Origin: Ureibacillus chungkukjangi
Lineage (GTDB): Bacteria > Bacillota > Bacilli > Bacillales_A > Planococcaceae
Direction: 5' to 3'
Length of the DNA: 64,000 nt
Assembly (NCBI RefSeq): GCF_003217295.1
Contig: NZ_QJTJ01000003.1
Span: forward strand, 124,001 to 188,000
Shown: positions 1 to 8,160 of the stretch, one piece after another
Layout of the letters: every line of letters begins with the position of its first letter
Numbering within the stretch: position 1 is the first letter of the stretch
The notes under the pieces: generated by a model
What the model was told of the DNA's origin: nothing
The model's database searches: none
What the model saw: only the letters and a program-made list of their open reading frames with translations
Program-made: the position numbers and the translations under genes

Positions 1-1101
1 GGGGAAGTCATTGAGAATAATAGTAAATCGCAATCATTTAAGCTATATCGAATAGAAGGAAATCGATTTGCAGTGTACGCTTTTAATGACCAGCGTTTCG
101 AGAAATTAAAGGGCTTTATGGAAAGTATTACTGATAATCTGAAAAATCCAATACAAATCGAAGACTATCCAATCGTGGTCGATATAGTTTGTGCGATTTC
201 AACTTCGAAGGATAAGGAAAATGTCTTAGAGCTTTTAGCGAATAATTTAGCTGTTCTCCACTATCCATCAAGTAATTATATTGAAAATGTCATTGAATTT
301 GATCCAAAGATTCATACCTACAATATGGATAGACAAATTGTCGAGGATCTTGAAAAAGCAATGGTTAACAATGAACTATTCTTAGTTTATCAACCGAAAG
401 TGCAATCTCATTCTCGTAAAATCTCCGGATTAGAAGCCTTAGTGCGTTGGAAGCATCCGCAAAATGGAATGATTCCTCCTGGTGTTTTTATACCAATCGT
501 TGAAGCAGCAGGCAATAAAGTATTTGACTTAACGGATTGGATTATAGAGCATGTATGTATCCAGATTTCCCAGTGGCTAGAAGAGGGAATAGAGTTTGAG
601 CAAGTATCTATTAATATCCCAGGCTCTTATATAACTTCTACTAGACTTTATGAGGTTATTAACACAAACCTTGATAAATATAATGTTGATAGTAGCTATA
701 TAGAATTGGAAATTACAGAAACAAGTGTTGTCTATGATATTAAGCATGCCATAACAGCCATCAACAGGTTTAGAGAAATTGGATTGTCTGTTGCATTAGA
801 TGACTTTGGTACAGGACTATCTTCGCTTTCTTATTTAAAGAGAATGCCTATATCGACTATTAAAATTGATAAGTCCTTTGTAGATGGGATTTCTAATTCA
901 GAAAAGGATTCGGCGGTTTTAAAATCGATTATTACATTGTCAGACTCTTTAAACTTAAAAATTGTTATTGAAGGTGTCGAGACAGAGGAGCAATATAATT
1001 TTATTTATTCAATGGAAGAAGCCCCACTAATTCAGGGCTATTACTTCTCAAGACCCTTAACATCTGATGAATTTATTAATTGGGCAAAAGAAAGAAAATA
1101 A
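1..1101 (+). CDS. Degenerate GGDEF-EAL cyclic-di-GMP phosphodiesterase (5' truncated)
   Basis: The frame is open from the first base, so the N-terminus lies outside the window. Counting from base 1, residues 19-23 read EGNRF where an active cyclase has GGDEF, so the first domain is a degenerate GGDEF that cannot be a normal cyclase. An intact EAL domain follows (about residues 115-366): the E-A-L signature at 145-147, the Asn-containing SINIPGSY strand, the ELEITET glutamate, DDFGTG with Asp-Asp at 267-268, a KIDKSFV lysine, EGVET and QGYYFSRPL. These are the metal and catalytic positions of active EAL enzymes, so hydrolysis of c-di-GMP to pGpG is expected. An upstream sensor domain is likely but not visible. 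A strong terminator follows immediately, so it ends its transcript. Confidence 0.93.
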   Translation, partial: GEVIENNSKSQSFKLYRIEGNRFAVYAFNDQRFEKLKGFMESITDNLKNPIQIEDYPIVVDIVCAISTSKDKENVLELLANNLAVLHYPSSNYIENVIEFDPKIHTYNMDRQIVEDLEKAMVNNELFLVYQPKVQSHSRKISGLEALVRWKHPQNGMIPPGVFIPIVEAAGNKVFDLTDWIIEHVCIQISQWLEEGIEFEQVSINIPGSYITSTRLYEVINTNLDKYNVDSSYIELEITETSVVYDIKHAITAINRFREIGLSVALDDFGTGLSSLSYLKRMPISTIKIDKSFVDGISNSEKDSAVLKSIITLSDSLNLKIVIEGVETEEQYNFIYSMEEAPLIQGYYFSRPLTSDEFINWAKERK

Positions 1102-1147
1102 ACAGCTTCGGGAATTATTACGTAAAATAATTCCCGAAGCTGTTTTT
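1102..1147 (+). terminator. Rho-independent terminator of the EAL gene
   Basis: An 18-bp perfect inverted repeat (1102-1119 with 1126-1143) with a 6-base loop is followed by a T run. It starts directly after the stop codon. Confidence 0.92.
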
Positions 1148-1193
1148 AAATAATTTAAAACTCTAAAAACATCTAATAGGAATCAATCCTGTG

Positions 1194-1514
1194 TTAAATG
1201 AAGGATAACCAATATAGATGTACACCACAAATACCGAAATAAAGGCAAAAAACACCGACTAGAGTTAGCAGATAGAGTTTTTGAAAGTGCGCTTTACTAT
1301 TTGTATAAACCCAATAAGAAACAAAAAGAATAAGAAGAGATAAGCCTACTTTTAAACCTAAAAATAATGCAGGATTAATGGAGATAAGGAAATTCATAAT
1401 GGGATTCATTTCTTCGATTAGTTTTTTCATTAATCCATAGTTTGTTACTATGCCATCAAACAGGTTTAAAAAGGCAATGGAAATCCCAAATAACATAATG
1501 TTCTTTTTACCCAT
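1194..1514 (-). CDS. DUF5658 family small membrane protein
   Basis: The 106-residue product is almost entirely hydrophobic, with three to four predicted membrane segments. Its N-terminal part has the FLNLFDG...EEMNPIM pattern (Asp in the first helix, then a Glu/Asn-Pro motif before the second) that I associate with DUF5658. The frame extends upstream to 1553, but ATG at 1514 is chosen because AAGGAAGG lies about 5 bases before it and no such site precedes the longer start. It stands alone and convergent with the EAL gene. The function of the family is unknown; a membrane role is all that can be said. Confidence 0.75.
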   Translation of the reverse strand: MGKKNIMLFGISIAFLNLFDGIVTNYGLMKKLIEEMNPIMNFLISINPALFLGLKVGLSLLILFVSYWVYTNSKAHFQKLYLLTLVGVFCLYFGICGVHLYWLSFI

Positions 1515-1659
1515 AGTACCTTCCTTTACAATTGGTAAAACTTTCTTATGCATTATTAACGGATTTTTCCATTATTAATCTGTTTAGTTTTGTATTGGTG
1601 CGTATTTTAGTGATGTATTTATCAAATGGTATGTCTTTCAAAAGGAATGTATGTAAATG

Positions 1660-1691
1660 AAAATCCCACTGAATACTAAGTCAGTGGGATT
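1660..1691 (-). terminator. Terminator of the sspH transcript
   Basis: The inverted repeat AATCCCACTGA / TCAGTGGGATT (1662-1672 and 1681-1691) has an 8-base loop. It lies just past the sspH stop and on the minus strand continues into a T-rich stretch. Confidence 0.7.
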
Positions 1692-1697
1692 GTATCT

Positions 1698-1889
1698 TTA
1701 TTGGATGAGGTATTCTTCTTTAAGCTCTGAAACATCGACTTCTGATCGCTCTTCGTGAGCATGTCTTAAGTGAACTGTAGCTGTTTTACCATCTTCATGT
1801 AGTTTATCAATCCATATAGAAACACCGTTATAGCTAACTTCAAACTCTTTAGATGAGGCAACAATATCTTGTGCTCGTTGATAATCCAA
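1698..1889 (-). CDS. sspH: Small acid-soluble spore protein, SspH family
   Basis: The 63-residue product matches the SspH pattern: it opens M-D-x-x-R-A-x-x-I, and carries VSYNGVSIWID in the middle, TATVHL, and a short acidic tail. SspH-type SASPs are minor DNA-compartment spore proteins made in the forespore under sigma-G. The start is TTG at 1889, preceded by a strong AAGGAGG site about 6 bases upstream. It is the second gene of a pair: the upstream 53-aa gene ends 14 bases before this start and its stop abuts this ribosome-binding site, so the two are probably co-transcribed. It is one of the clearest signs that the organism sporulates. Confidence 0.9.
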   Translation of the reverse strand: MDYQRAQDIVASSKEFEVSYNGVSIWIDKLHEDGKTATVHLRHAHEERSEVDVSELKEEYLIQ

Positions 1890-1903
1890 GGAAAGCCGCC
1901 TCC

Positions 1904-2065
1904 TTATTTCTGGTTCTTCTTAGCTTTTTGAGCCAATTGGTGAAGATGGTTTAGTTCTTGAGCAATTTCTTCTCGCATTTCACCCGGTGCTATTTTTGCG
2001 TTTCCAGGTGTTTGAGGTAGTGACTGCTTGTTAGTGCCTTTACTTTTGCTATCGTCTCTTCCCAT
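1904..2065 (-). CDS. Small basic protein of unknown function upstream of sspH
   Basis: This 53-residue frame starts at ATG 2065 with GAAAGGGG about 9 bases upstream and stops at 1904. The product is hydrophilic and lysine-rich at both ends. It starts MGRDDSKSKG, carries SLPQTPGNAKIAPGEM in the middle, then a short amphipathic helix (EIAQELNHLHQLAQKAKK). There is no signal or membrane segment. I do not recognise the family. Its position directly before sspH, and a sigma-G-like promoter in front of both, suggest a forespore-expressed small protein, possibly another minor SASP. That assignment is inferred from context only. Confidence 0.7.
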   Translation of the reverse strand: MGRDDSKSKGTNKQSLPQTPGNAKIAPGEMREEIAQELNHLHQLAQKAKKNQK

Positions 2066-2098
2066 AAGGAAAAACCCCTTTCAATTTGAATTCCTATT

Positions 2099-2127
2099 TA
2101 ATATGGCTTCTGGTGGAATTTTTATCA
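2099..2127 (-). promoter_or_regulatory. Candidate sigma-G promoter of the sspH operon
   Basis: On the minus strand TGATAA (2122-2127) and CATATTA (2099-2105) are separated by 16 bases. This resembles the sigma-G pattern (TGAATA-like / CATANTA-like) and lies 34-62 bases before the first start codon. No experimental support. Confidence 0.5.
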
Positions 2128-2156
2128 TTAGAAATTTAGTTTTTCGCTAAATGCCA

Positions 2157-2195
2157 TAAAAAAATGCTCAAAAGTTTAAACTGCAAACTTTTGAG
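2157..2195 (-). terminator. Terminator of the lipoprotein gene
   Basis: A perfect 11-bp repeat CTCAAAAGTTT / AAACTTTTGAG (2167-2177, 2185-2195) is followed on the minus strand by a run of seven T (2158-2164). Confidence 0.85.
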
Positions 2196-2208
2196 ACAAT
2201 ATGCGGCG

Positions 2209-2796
2209 CTATTGTATGCTAACACCTGTTTCAATTGAAATGGCATCGACTTCATATAACCAATCACGAAGCAATGCTCGTGCTTGGTCTAAACCTTGGT
2301 TAGCCTGTGTCATTGTATCCATATCTTGTTTTTCTATGGCTGAAACCATTAATGTAAAGGCATTATATTGTGTATTTGCTCCTTCAATATATAATTCGTG
2401 AAGTTCCTGAATTCGCGAATTTTTGGGCATAATGGACTCTAAATCTACAACGAATTGGCGATAGCTTGGAAGTACATCGTCTAAAAGAGTATAGTAAAGA
2501 ATTTCGTCATTTACATAGTTAACTCCAGTCACACTATCATACAGACTAATAATTCGATCCTCTTCAGGAGCTAGTAAAATGATTTGGTCTATATAATTTG
2601 TAAACTCCATTGCTAAATCTAAATCGGGATTAGAAGGCTCAGTTTCAGTTTCCGTCTCTGTCTCTTCTTCAGTTGTAGTAGGTTCGTCCGTTACAACTGG
2701 CTCCTCTGTTGTTGTCTCTTTTTTAGAATCTTTTTCACTGCAACCAACTAAAAAAACGAAAGCGAAAAGTGAAAGAAAAAGTGATAGTCTTTTCAT
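2209..2796 (-). CDS. Predicted lipoprotein with Thr/Glu-rich linker
   Basis: The 195-residue product begins MKRLSLFL and has a classic lipobox ending V-G-C at Cys19, so it should be lipidated and anchored outside the membrane. Residues 20-55 are a low-complexity Thr/Glu/Pro linker with a T-E repeat. The rest is an acidic, mostly helical domain without recognised motifs. The frame could start at TTG 2814, but that codon lies inside the GGAGGATGGG ribosome-binding site, so ATG 2796 is preferred. It is a single gene with its own terminator. No function can be assigned. Confidence 0.8.
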   Translation of the reverse strand: MKRLSLFLSLFAFVFLVGCSEKDSKKETTTEEPVVTDEPTTTEEETETETETEPSNPDLDLAMEFTNYIDQIILLAPEEDRIISLYDSVTGVNYVNDEILYYTLLDDVLPSYRQFVVDLESIMPKNSRIQELHELYIEGANTQYNAFTLMVSAIEKQDMDTMTQANQGLDQARALLRDWLYEVDAISIETGVSIQ

Positions 2797-2966
2797 GCTT
2801 CTCCCATCCTCCAACGAATCATTTCAAAACACGTCGGATTTTGTTTTTAAAAATCACATTCTTTGTAGGATATTCAAAAACATAAAAAGGGTGCATCCTT
2901 ATATGATCTAATTAATGATGTAAGAAAATGGATTGGAGAAAATTTCAATTTTTAGAGTTTTTACTA

Positions 2967-2995
2967 TTAAAACAGTGTTAATATAGTACTATAAT
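2967..2995 (+). promoter_or_regulatory. Possible sigma-A promoter of the GGDEF gene
   Basis: A consensus TATAAT at 2990-2995 has a poor -35 (TTAAAA, 2967-2972) 17 bases upstream. It is the best candidate in this AT-rich gap. Confidence 0.4.
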
Positions 2996-3054
2996 AGAAG
3001 GAAGATAAAGGAAACTAAACCTTCCGATGAGCATTTTATGATTATAGTAGAAAC

Positions 3055-4020
3055 GTGGTGTTTTTTATGTGGTTGGTTGTACTAGGAGTAGGAATCATAC
3101 TTTTAATAGCCTTTATTGCAGTACAACACTTTAAACTGGCTCGATTAAAAGGGAAAATGGACTACTTAAAACCGCTAATTGAGACAGTTGAAAATGCAAA
3201 AGATATCATTTACTATTGCGAAACACCGCAATTAAAATATCGTTATTTAAGCCCTGGAGTTAATCAATTAGGTGCAAATTCTTATCAGGAGCATATGAAA
3301 AATCCTAATAGGGTTTTCGAAATTGTTCACCCAGATGATTATGAAAAGTTGGAAAGTAAAATATCAGGAGAATGGGATTTTAGTAAACCAATAATCTTTC
3401 GTCTTATGAATGATAAGGGGAATTATATTTGGTTTGAAGAACATGCTACACCGGTTTATAAGGAAGGTAGGATGATAGCCGTTCAAGGGATCTACCGAAA
3501 TATTGATGATAAAATGAAATTACAGCAGCAGTTAGAGTATGAGGTTTCCCATGATGGGTTAACAAATGTCTTTAATCGTACGTATTTCCAAACAAAAATG
3601 GGCATCTACAATAGGCTGAAGGACGTTCCAATGGGTGTCATTATCTGTGATTTAGACCAATTAAAATATATAAACGATAATAACGGGCACCAAGCAGGAG
3701 ATCGATTAATCATTGAAGCGGCGAATATTTTAACAAATTGTGCCAGTGAGGAAATGGTTATTGCTCGAATTGGTGGAGATGAATTCTCGATACTTTTACC
3801 AAATGTAGTCGAGGAGGATGTAGTTGCATTTATCAATAAAGTCATTCAAAACTTAAATTATCACAATACCTTTAATGAATCACTCCCAATTCATATGTCC
3901 GTAGGGTATGCCTACATTAATTCATCAATTCGAAATATGGAATGCTTATATAGTGAAGCAGATCAACAAATGTATACAGCGAAGAATGCAAAAAAGGTAT
4001 TGGCAAGGTTAAGAAAATAA
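3055..4020 (+). CDS. Membrane-anchored PAS-GGDEF diguanylate cyclase
   Basis: One N-terminal membrane helix (about residues 5-24) is followed by a PAS-like sensor (about 40-150, with HPDDYEKL and NYIWFEEH) and a GGDEF domain (about 160-320). The signature GGDEF is intact at residues 240-244 and the upstream DxLT-like helix (HDGLTNVFNR) is canonical, so synthesis of c-di-GMP from GTP is expected. The position of the usual RxxD inhibitory site reads SEEM, so product feedback inhibition is probably absent. The start is uncertain: GTG at 3055, GTG at 3058 or ATG at 3067 all lack a strong ribosome-binding site. With the EAL gene 2 kb upstream it gives an opposing c-di-GMP pair. Confidence 0.92.
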   Translation: MVFFMWLVVLGVGIILLIAFIAVQHFKLARLKGKMDYLKPLIETVENAKDIIYYCETPQLKYRYLSPGVNQLGANSYQEHMKNPNRVFEIVHPDDYEKLESKISGEWDFSKPIIFRLMNDKGNYIWFEEHATPVYKEGRMIAVQGIYRNIDDKMKLQQQLEYEVSHDGLTNVFNRTYFQTKMGIYNRLKDVPMGVIICDLDQLKYINDNNGHQAGDRLIIEAANILTNCASEEMVIARIGGDEFSILLPNVVEEDVVAFINKVIQNLNYHNTFNESLPIHMSVGYAYINSSIRNMECLYSEADQQMYTAKNAKKVLARLRK

Positions 4021-4031
4021 ACGTGCATATA

Positions 4032-4073
4032 AAAAACATGAACTCGAAATAGATTTCGAACTCATGTTTTTTT
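4032..4073. terminator. Bidirectional terminator between GGDEF gene and pgeF
   Basis: Arms AAAACATGA...TCGAAAT and ATTTCGA...TCATGTTTT pair around a 2-base loop with one small internal mismatch. There are A and T runs on the two sides, so it can serve both convergent genes. Confidence 0.85.
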
Positions 4074-4077
4074 AGTT

Positions 4078-4842
4078 TTAGCTTTCTTTTCTCATGATAA
4101 AGCTTAAATGCCTACCGCTTTTTTTATCCTGTCGATAAGAGAAGCCATCTTCACTTTTAAAGGTACATGTTTGATCAATCTTTATATTTTCGGAAGGAAT
4201 ACCCGCAAGCTCACATTGTTTTTTTACGGTTAACTGGTTGTCGATATGGTATTTGTTTGTTTCTTTGTTAAAGTACATAAAATCCTCTGCATAGCCAAGT
4301 GCTGCAAACTTTTCATAGACATCGACGTCCACCTCAAATTTCTCCTGGCTAAGGGCTGGTCCAAGTATGACCTGAATGTTCTTAGGATCACTTTGGTTTT
4401 TTTCTAGTATTTGTTGAAATGTCTTGAGAGTAATTTCCTTTACAGTGCCCTGCCAGCCTGAGTGGATAACCCCTGAAAGACCATTAGCTTCATTGTAGAA
4501 GATAACAGGAACACAATCTGCTGTGAACGAACAGAGAAGGGTATTCGACTCAAATGTATAAAGGGCATCTGTATCTGCTACAGCATCCTCGGTAGTTTGA
4601 GAACCTCGCCCTTTATCGGATAAGTTTACCTGATGCACGTTAGCGCTATGAGTTTGATTGGCACAAACAAAATCATTAATGCCACATTTCAAAGTTGAAG
4701 CGAGTTTTTGGCGATTCTCAAGTATATTCAGTGGGTCTTCACATATATGAAGCGCCATATTATTCTGTTCTGGACTATCAGAATTCTTTAAGGTTGTCCC
4801 TGCCACAAATTGATCGTTATCTAAATAGATTTTTAAGCTCAT
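4078..4842 (-). CDS. pgeF: Peptidoglycan editing factor PgeF / multicopper-like YfiH-YlmD family protein
   Basis: At 254 residues it has the usual length of the LACC1/YfiH/YlmD family. The three zinc ligands are visible: His65 in QTHSANV, Cys110 in FTADCVP and His127 in VIHSGWQGT. Family members act as cytosolic purine nucleoside phosphorylase/adenosine deaminase-type enzymes, and the E. coli protein keeps L-Ser out of the position-1 L-Ala of peptidoglycan precursors. GGGGTGATG lies a few bases before ATG 4842. In Bacillus the homologue ylmD sits in a division cluster, but here it is alone between unrelated genes, so the exact physiological role in this organism is inferred. Confidence 0.88.
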   Translation of the reverse strand: MSLKIYLDNDQFVAGTTLKNSDSPEQNNMALHICEDPLNILENRQKLASTLKCGINDFVCANQTHSANVHQVNLSDKGRGSQTTEDAVADTDALYTFESNTLLCSFTADCVPVIFYNEANGLSGVIHSGWQGTVKEITLKTFQQILEKNQSDPKNIQVILGPALSQEKFEVDVDVYEKFAALGYAEDFMYFNKETNKYHIDNQLTVKKQCELAGIPSENIKIDQTCTFKSEDGFSYRQDKKSGRHLSFIMRKES

Positions 4843-4925
4843 TCCATCACCCCACTATTATCATATTACACCCTTGCCAGTTAAATCAAAAAATCGCAAA
4901 AATATTCTGGCAAGGTTTAGCTCCA

Positions 4926-4958
4926 ATAAAAAAAGGTGCCTCATAATGAGACACCTTT
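4926..4958 (-). terminator. Terminator of the RND exporter gene
   Basis: The repeat AAAGGTGCCTCAT / ATGAGACACCTTT (4932-4944, 4946-4958) ends on the minus strand in a run of T. It lies 10 bases past the exporter stop. Confidence 0.85.
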
Positions 4959-4968
4959 CGATTTCTTA

Positions 4969-7900
4969 TTAGTCTTCTTCGATATCTTTACGATTTTTCT
5001 TTAACATTTTAGAAAGAAGCTCGTAAACGATTGGAACGATTACTAATGTTAGCAATGTAGAGCTTAATAGACCACCGATTACTGTGATAGCAAGGTCAGC
5101 TGACATTAGTCCGCCACCGCCGCCAACACCTAGTGCCATAGGAACCATCGCACCGATTGTTGCAATTGCAGTCATTAAGATTGGACGTAAACGTGTAGCT
5201 CCTGCTTCAAGAATCGCTTCACGCATCACCATTCCATCACGTTCCATATGGATTATACGGTCTACTAATACAATGGCATTTGTTACAACAATACCGATTA
5301 ACATCAATAGCCCCATCATTACTTGAACAGAAATGGTATGGTTTGTTACGAATAAACCGATAAACGCACCTATTACTGTGAACGGTAATGAGAATAGAAT
5401 CGCAAATGGCGCTAATCCTTCACCAAATGTAACAACAAGGATGAAGTAGACAATTAGAATTGCGGCAATCATTGCAACACCTAATTGTGTAAATGTTTCA
5501 GTCATATCTGCTGCAACACCTGCAACACCACTTGTAACACCTTTTGGTAATTCAAGATCGTTAATTTTTTTGTCTGCTTCACCAGTTGCTACAGAAATAT
5601 CATCACCAATAATAGTGCCTGAAACTGTTGCATAGTACTCACCAGCAGAACGACTTAAAGTATTTAATGTAGTTCCTTTTTCAAGCTCTACTAATTCTGA
5701 TAACGGCATTGTTGTACCAAGAGCCGTTGGAATTTCAGTAGCAAGTAAATCATCAATAGATTCTGGAGCAGCTTTTGCTTCTCGTTGAATAATAACGTCA
5801 ATTTCATTTCCGTCATTTTCAACCTTAGTTAATACTTCGTCAGAGCCTGTATTTGATAATGCCATTACAATTTGGCCAGTTGTTAGACCATATTGAAGGA
5901 CATGCTCCTGAGAAACCTTAAAGACATTTTCTACATATGGATCCTCTGCATCAGAAGAGATATCCTTAAGACCTTCAATTTCTCCTAAAGCAGTTTCTAC
6001 TTGAGAAACAGCTGTCATTAAATCATCTAAATCTTCACTGTAAAGTGTGTAGCTTACTTCATTAGTTGACATAGACATTGAAGTGAAGTTTTGTGATTTC
6101 CATTCGCCAGATTGACCAAGGTTAAACACATACTCTTCAACTTCTTCTCTTGCCTCAGGGAAGTTCTTCATATCTGGGTCGAAGATTAGGTACATTAATG
6201 CACCGCCTCCACCGCCACCCATCATCATAGCAGTTGGATCTGCGCTAGATGAATCTGTAATCGATAATTGTAGAACATCAATATCGTCGCGTTTCATCAA
6301 CTCTTGCTCAACTGCTTCGATATTTTCTTCTGTTTGTTCAGCAAGCTCTCCAGCTTTAGGAGTATAAGTTAAGTACATAACTTTTTCCTCAGCAGAACCC
6401 ATGAAGCTAAATCCGATTAAAGGTGTAAGTGCAAGTGAACCAGCTAAGATAACAATTGCAATGATTGAAGTGATCCATTTATGGTTTAAAGCTTTTTCTA
6501 GAATACCACGGTACCATAAAGCAAGCTTTCCAACTTCTTTATGAGCTTTTTCTGTCTTCTCACCATAAAGCTTTTTACGGAATAAGAAATGAGACAGTGC
6601 TGGTACGATTGTAATCGCAACAAGTAGGGAAGCCCCTAATGCAAATGCCATTGTTAAAGCAAATGGCATGAATAACTCTCCAACCATACCACCTACAAAT
6701 AGTAATGGTGCAAATACTGCTATAGTTACTAATGTAGAAGAAAGAATTGGTTTAAACATTTCAATCGTTGCTTCGCGAATTAACGCACGGCCACGAAGTT
6801 TTTCTTCTTTTAAGTGCATACGACGATAGATATTTTCTACTACTACGATAGAGTCATCGATAACACGACCAATCGCAACTGTAATAGCACCTAACGTCAT
6901 AATATTTAATGTGATATCTAACCAGTTTAATAATAGTAGGGCCATAAAGATCGAAACTGGAATAGAGATTATCGAAATAATAGTAGATTTAAAGTCTCGT
7001 AAGAATAAAAGGATGATTAATACAGCGATTAAACCACCGAATACAGCCTTTTCAACCATTGAGAAAACTGAATCCTCGATTGGTTTACCTTGGTCAAGGG
7101 ATAAATCAACAACTAAGCCATCGATATTAGCCTCTTCTTCTTCCATTAAATCCTTTACAGCATTTACTACAGTTACAGTGTTAGCCTCTTGCCCTTTAAC
7201 AATTTGGATGGCAATGGCATCTTCACCATTTGTACGTGAAACAGATTGAACCTTACCTACTGTTTCGATTTTCGCAATCTCACCAAGCTTAACAAATGGT
7301 GATGGGTTTTCAGCAGTTGGTGTTACAGGGATTAGCATATCGTTTAACTGATCGACTGTTTGGATATCCCCATCAACTGAAACGGCCTCTTCGCCTTCGA
7401 CAAACTTATATAGCCCTAATGATAAAGCCATATCACTTGCTTGAACCATTTGCTTTATAGTGTCTTCTGTTAGGCCAAGTGATGCCATTTTTGCATCATC
7501 AAATGTAAATTCTACTTCTTCAATATGTTGACCAGTGATAGTAGCCGAAGCAACACCATCAATTTTCTCGATTTTTGGAAGTAGGATATCTTCAACTGTT
7601 GATGTTAACTCAACAATATCTTCTTCAGTACTACTAATTGAAAGCGCAACAACTGGCATCATATTCATGCTAATAGCCATAATAGATGGTGATTCTACTT
7701 TTTCTGGTAGAGTAACACCGTCAAGCGCTGATTCTAGTTGACGTTTTTTCTCATCCATATCAACGCCATATTCATATTCAACCTGAATCTGAGATACGTT
7801 TGATGAAGAACTTGAGTAAACTGCTTTTACGTCTTCTAGTCCTTCAACCGCTTTTTCCATCGGAATTGACAATTCGTTCATTACTTGCTCAGGAGTAGCG

Positions 7901-8061
7901 CCTGGATAGACACCCATAACAATTAAGTAAGGAATTGAAATATCAGGAATTGACTCCATTTTCATTCTTGAAGCAGAATAAATACCAGATACAGTAATAA
8001 TAATTGTAAGTAACCATACAGCTAGTTTATTTTTCAGTACAAAATTTACTAAACCTTTCAC
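4969..8061 (-). CDS. RND-family efflux transporter (AcrB/SwrC-like)
   Basis: The product is about 1030 residues with the RND duplication: one membrane helix near the N-terminus, a large external domain, helices 2-6, a second external domain and helices 8-12. The helix-4 proton-relay signature IDDSIVVVEN is present. Length and motifs match Gram-positive SwrC/YerP exporters, which pump lipopeptides and drugs. The long frame opens at 8175, but GTG 8061 is chosen: AGGTG sits just before it, MKGLVNFVLKNK is the typical RND N-terminus, and the longer version would run into the promoter and the divergent regulator. The second half contains an M-M-M-G6 run in an external loop. No membrane-fusion or outer-membrane partner is adjacent, as expected for a Gram-positive. 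Confidence 0.93.
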   Translation of the reverse strand: MKGLVNFVLKNKLAVWLLTIIITVSGIYSASRMKMESIPDISIPYLIVMGVYPGATPEQVMNELSIPMEKAVEGLEDVKAVYSSSSSNVSQIQVEYEYGVDMDEKKRQLESALDGVTLPEKVESPSIMAISMNMMPVVALSISSTEEDIVELTSTVEDILLPKIEKIDGVASATITGQHIEEVEFTFDDAKMASLGLTEDTIKQMVQASDMALSLGLYKFVEGEEAVSVDGDIQTVDQLNDMLIPVTPTAENPSPFVKLGEIAKIETVGKVQSVSRTNGEDAIAIQIVKGQEANTVTVVNAVKDLMEEEEANIDGLVVDLSLDQGKPIEDSVFSMVEKAVFGGLIAVLIILLFLRDFKSTIISIISIPVSIFMALLLLNWLDITLNIMTLGAITVAIGRVIDDSIVVVENIYRRMHLKEEKLRGRALIREATIEMFKPILSSTLVTIAVFAPLLFVGGMVGELFMPFALTMAFALGASLLVAITIVPALSHFLFRKKLYGEKTEKAHKEVGKLALWYRGILEKALNHKWITSIIAIVILAGSLALTPLIGFSFMGSAEEKVMYLTYTPKAGELAEQTEENIEAVEQELMKRDDIDVLQLSITDSSSADPTAMMMGGGGGGALMYLIFDPDMKNFPEAREEVEEYVFNLGQSGEWKSQNFTSMSMSTNEVSYTLYSEDLDDLMTAVSQVETALGEIEGLKDISSDAEDPYVENVFKVSQEHVLQYGLTTGQIVMALSNTGSDEVLTKVENDGNEIDVIIQREAKAAPESIDDLLATEIPTALGTTMPLSELVELEKGTTLNTLSRSAGEYYATVSGTIIGDDISVATGEADKKINDLELPKGVTSGVAGVAADMTETFTQLGVAMIAAILIVYFILVVTFGEGLAPFAILFSLPFTVIGAFIGLFVTNHTISVQVMMGLLMLIGIVVTNAIVLVDRIIHMERDGMVMREAILEAGATRLRPILMTAIATIGAMVPMALGVGGGGGLMSADLAITVIGGLLSSTLLTLVIVPIVYELLSKMLKKNRKDIEED

Positions 8062-8083
8062 TTTTACACCTGCCCTTAAAAAT

Positions 8084-8112
8084 TTGACTACTTTACTACA
8101 GTTATTTATACT
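8084..8112 (+). promoter_or_regulatory. Sigma-A promoter of the TetR gene
   Basis: TTGACT (8084-8089) and TATACT (8107-8112) are separated by 17 bases. The TetR start is 49 bases downstream of the -10, and the operator begins 2 bases after it. Confidence 0.7.
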
Positions 8113-8136
8113 AATGACTAATTGGTCAGTTGTCAA
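8108..8136 (-). promoter_or_regulatory. Sigma-A promoter of the RND exporter
   Basis: On the minus strand a perfect TTGACA (8131-8136) is followed after 17 bases by TAGTAT (8108-8113). The spacer is occupied by the candidate operator. Confidence 0.72.
8115..8128. promoter_or_regulatory. Candidate TetR operator
   Basis: TGACTAATTGGTCA is a 14-bp palindrome with one imperfect pair. It fills the exporter promoter spacer and lies at the expected transcription start of the TetR gene, so one repressor dimer pair could shut both promoters. Confidence 0.65.
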
Positions 8137-8160
8137 ATGAAAGAGTAGGAGTGTTTTAAA

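Noticed and set aside
5084-7741. Plus-strand frames within the RND gene
   Set aside because: They are antisense shadows of a well-conserved coding sequence with no start signals or family similarity.
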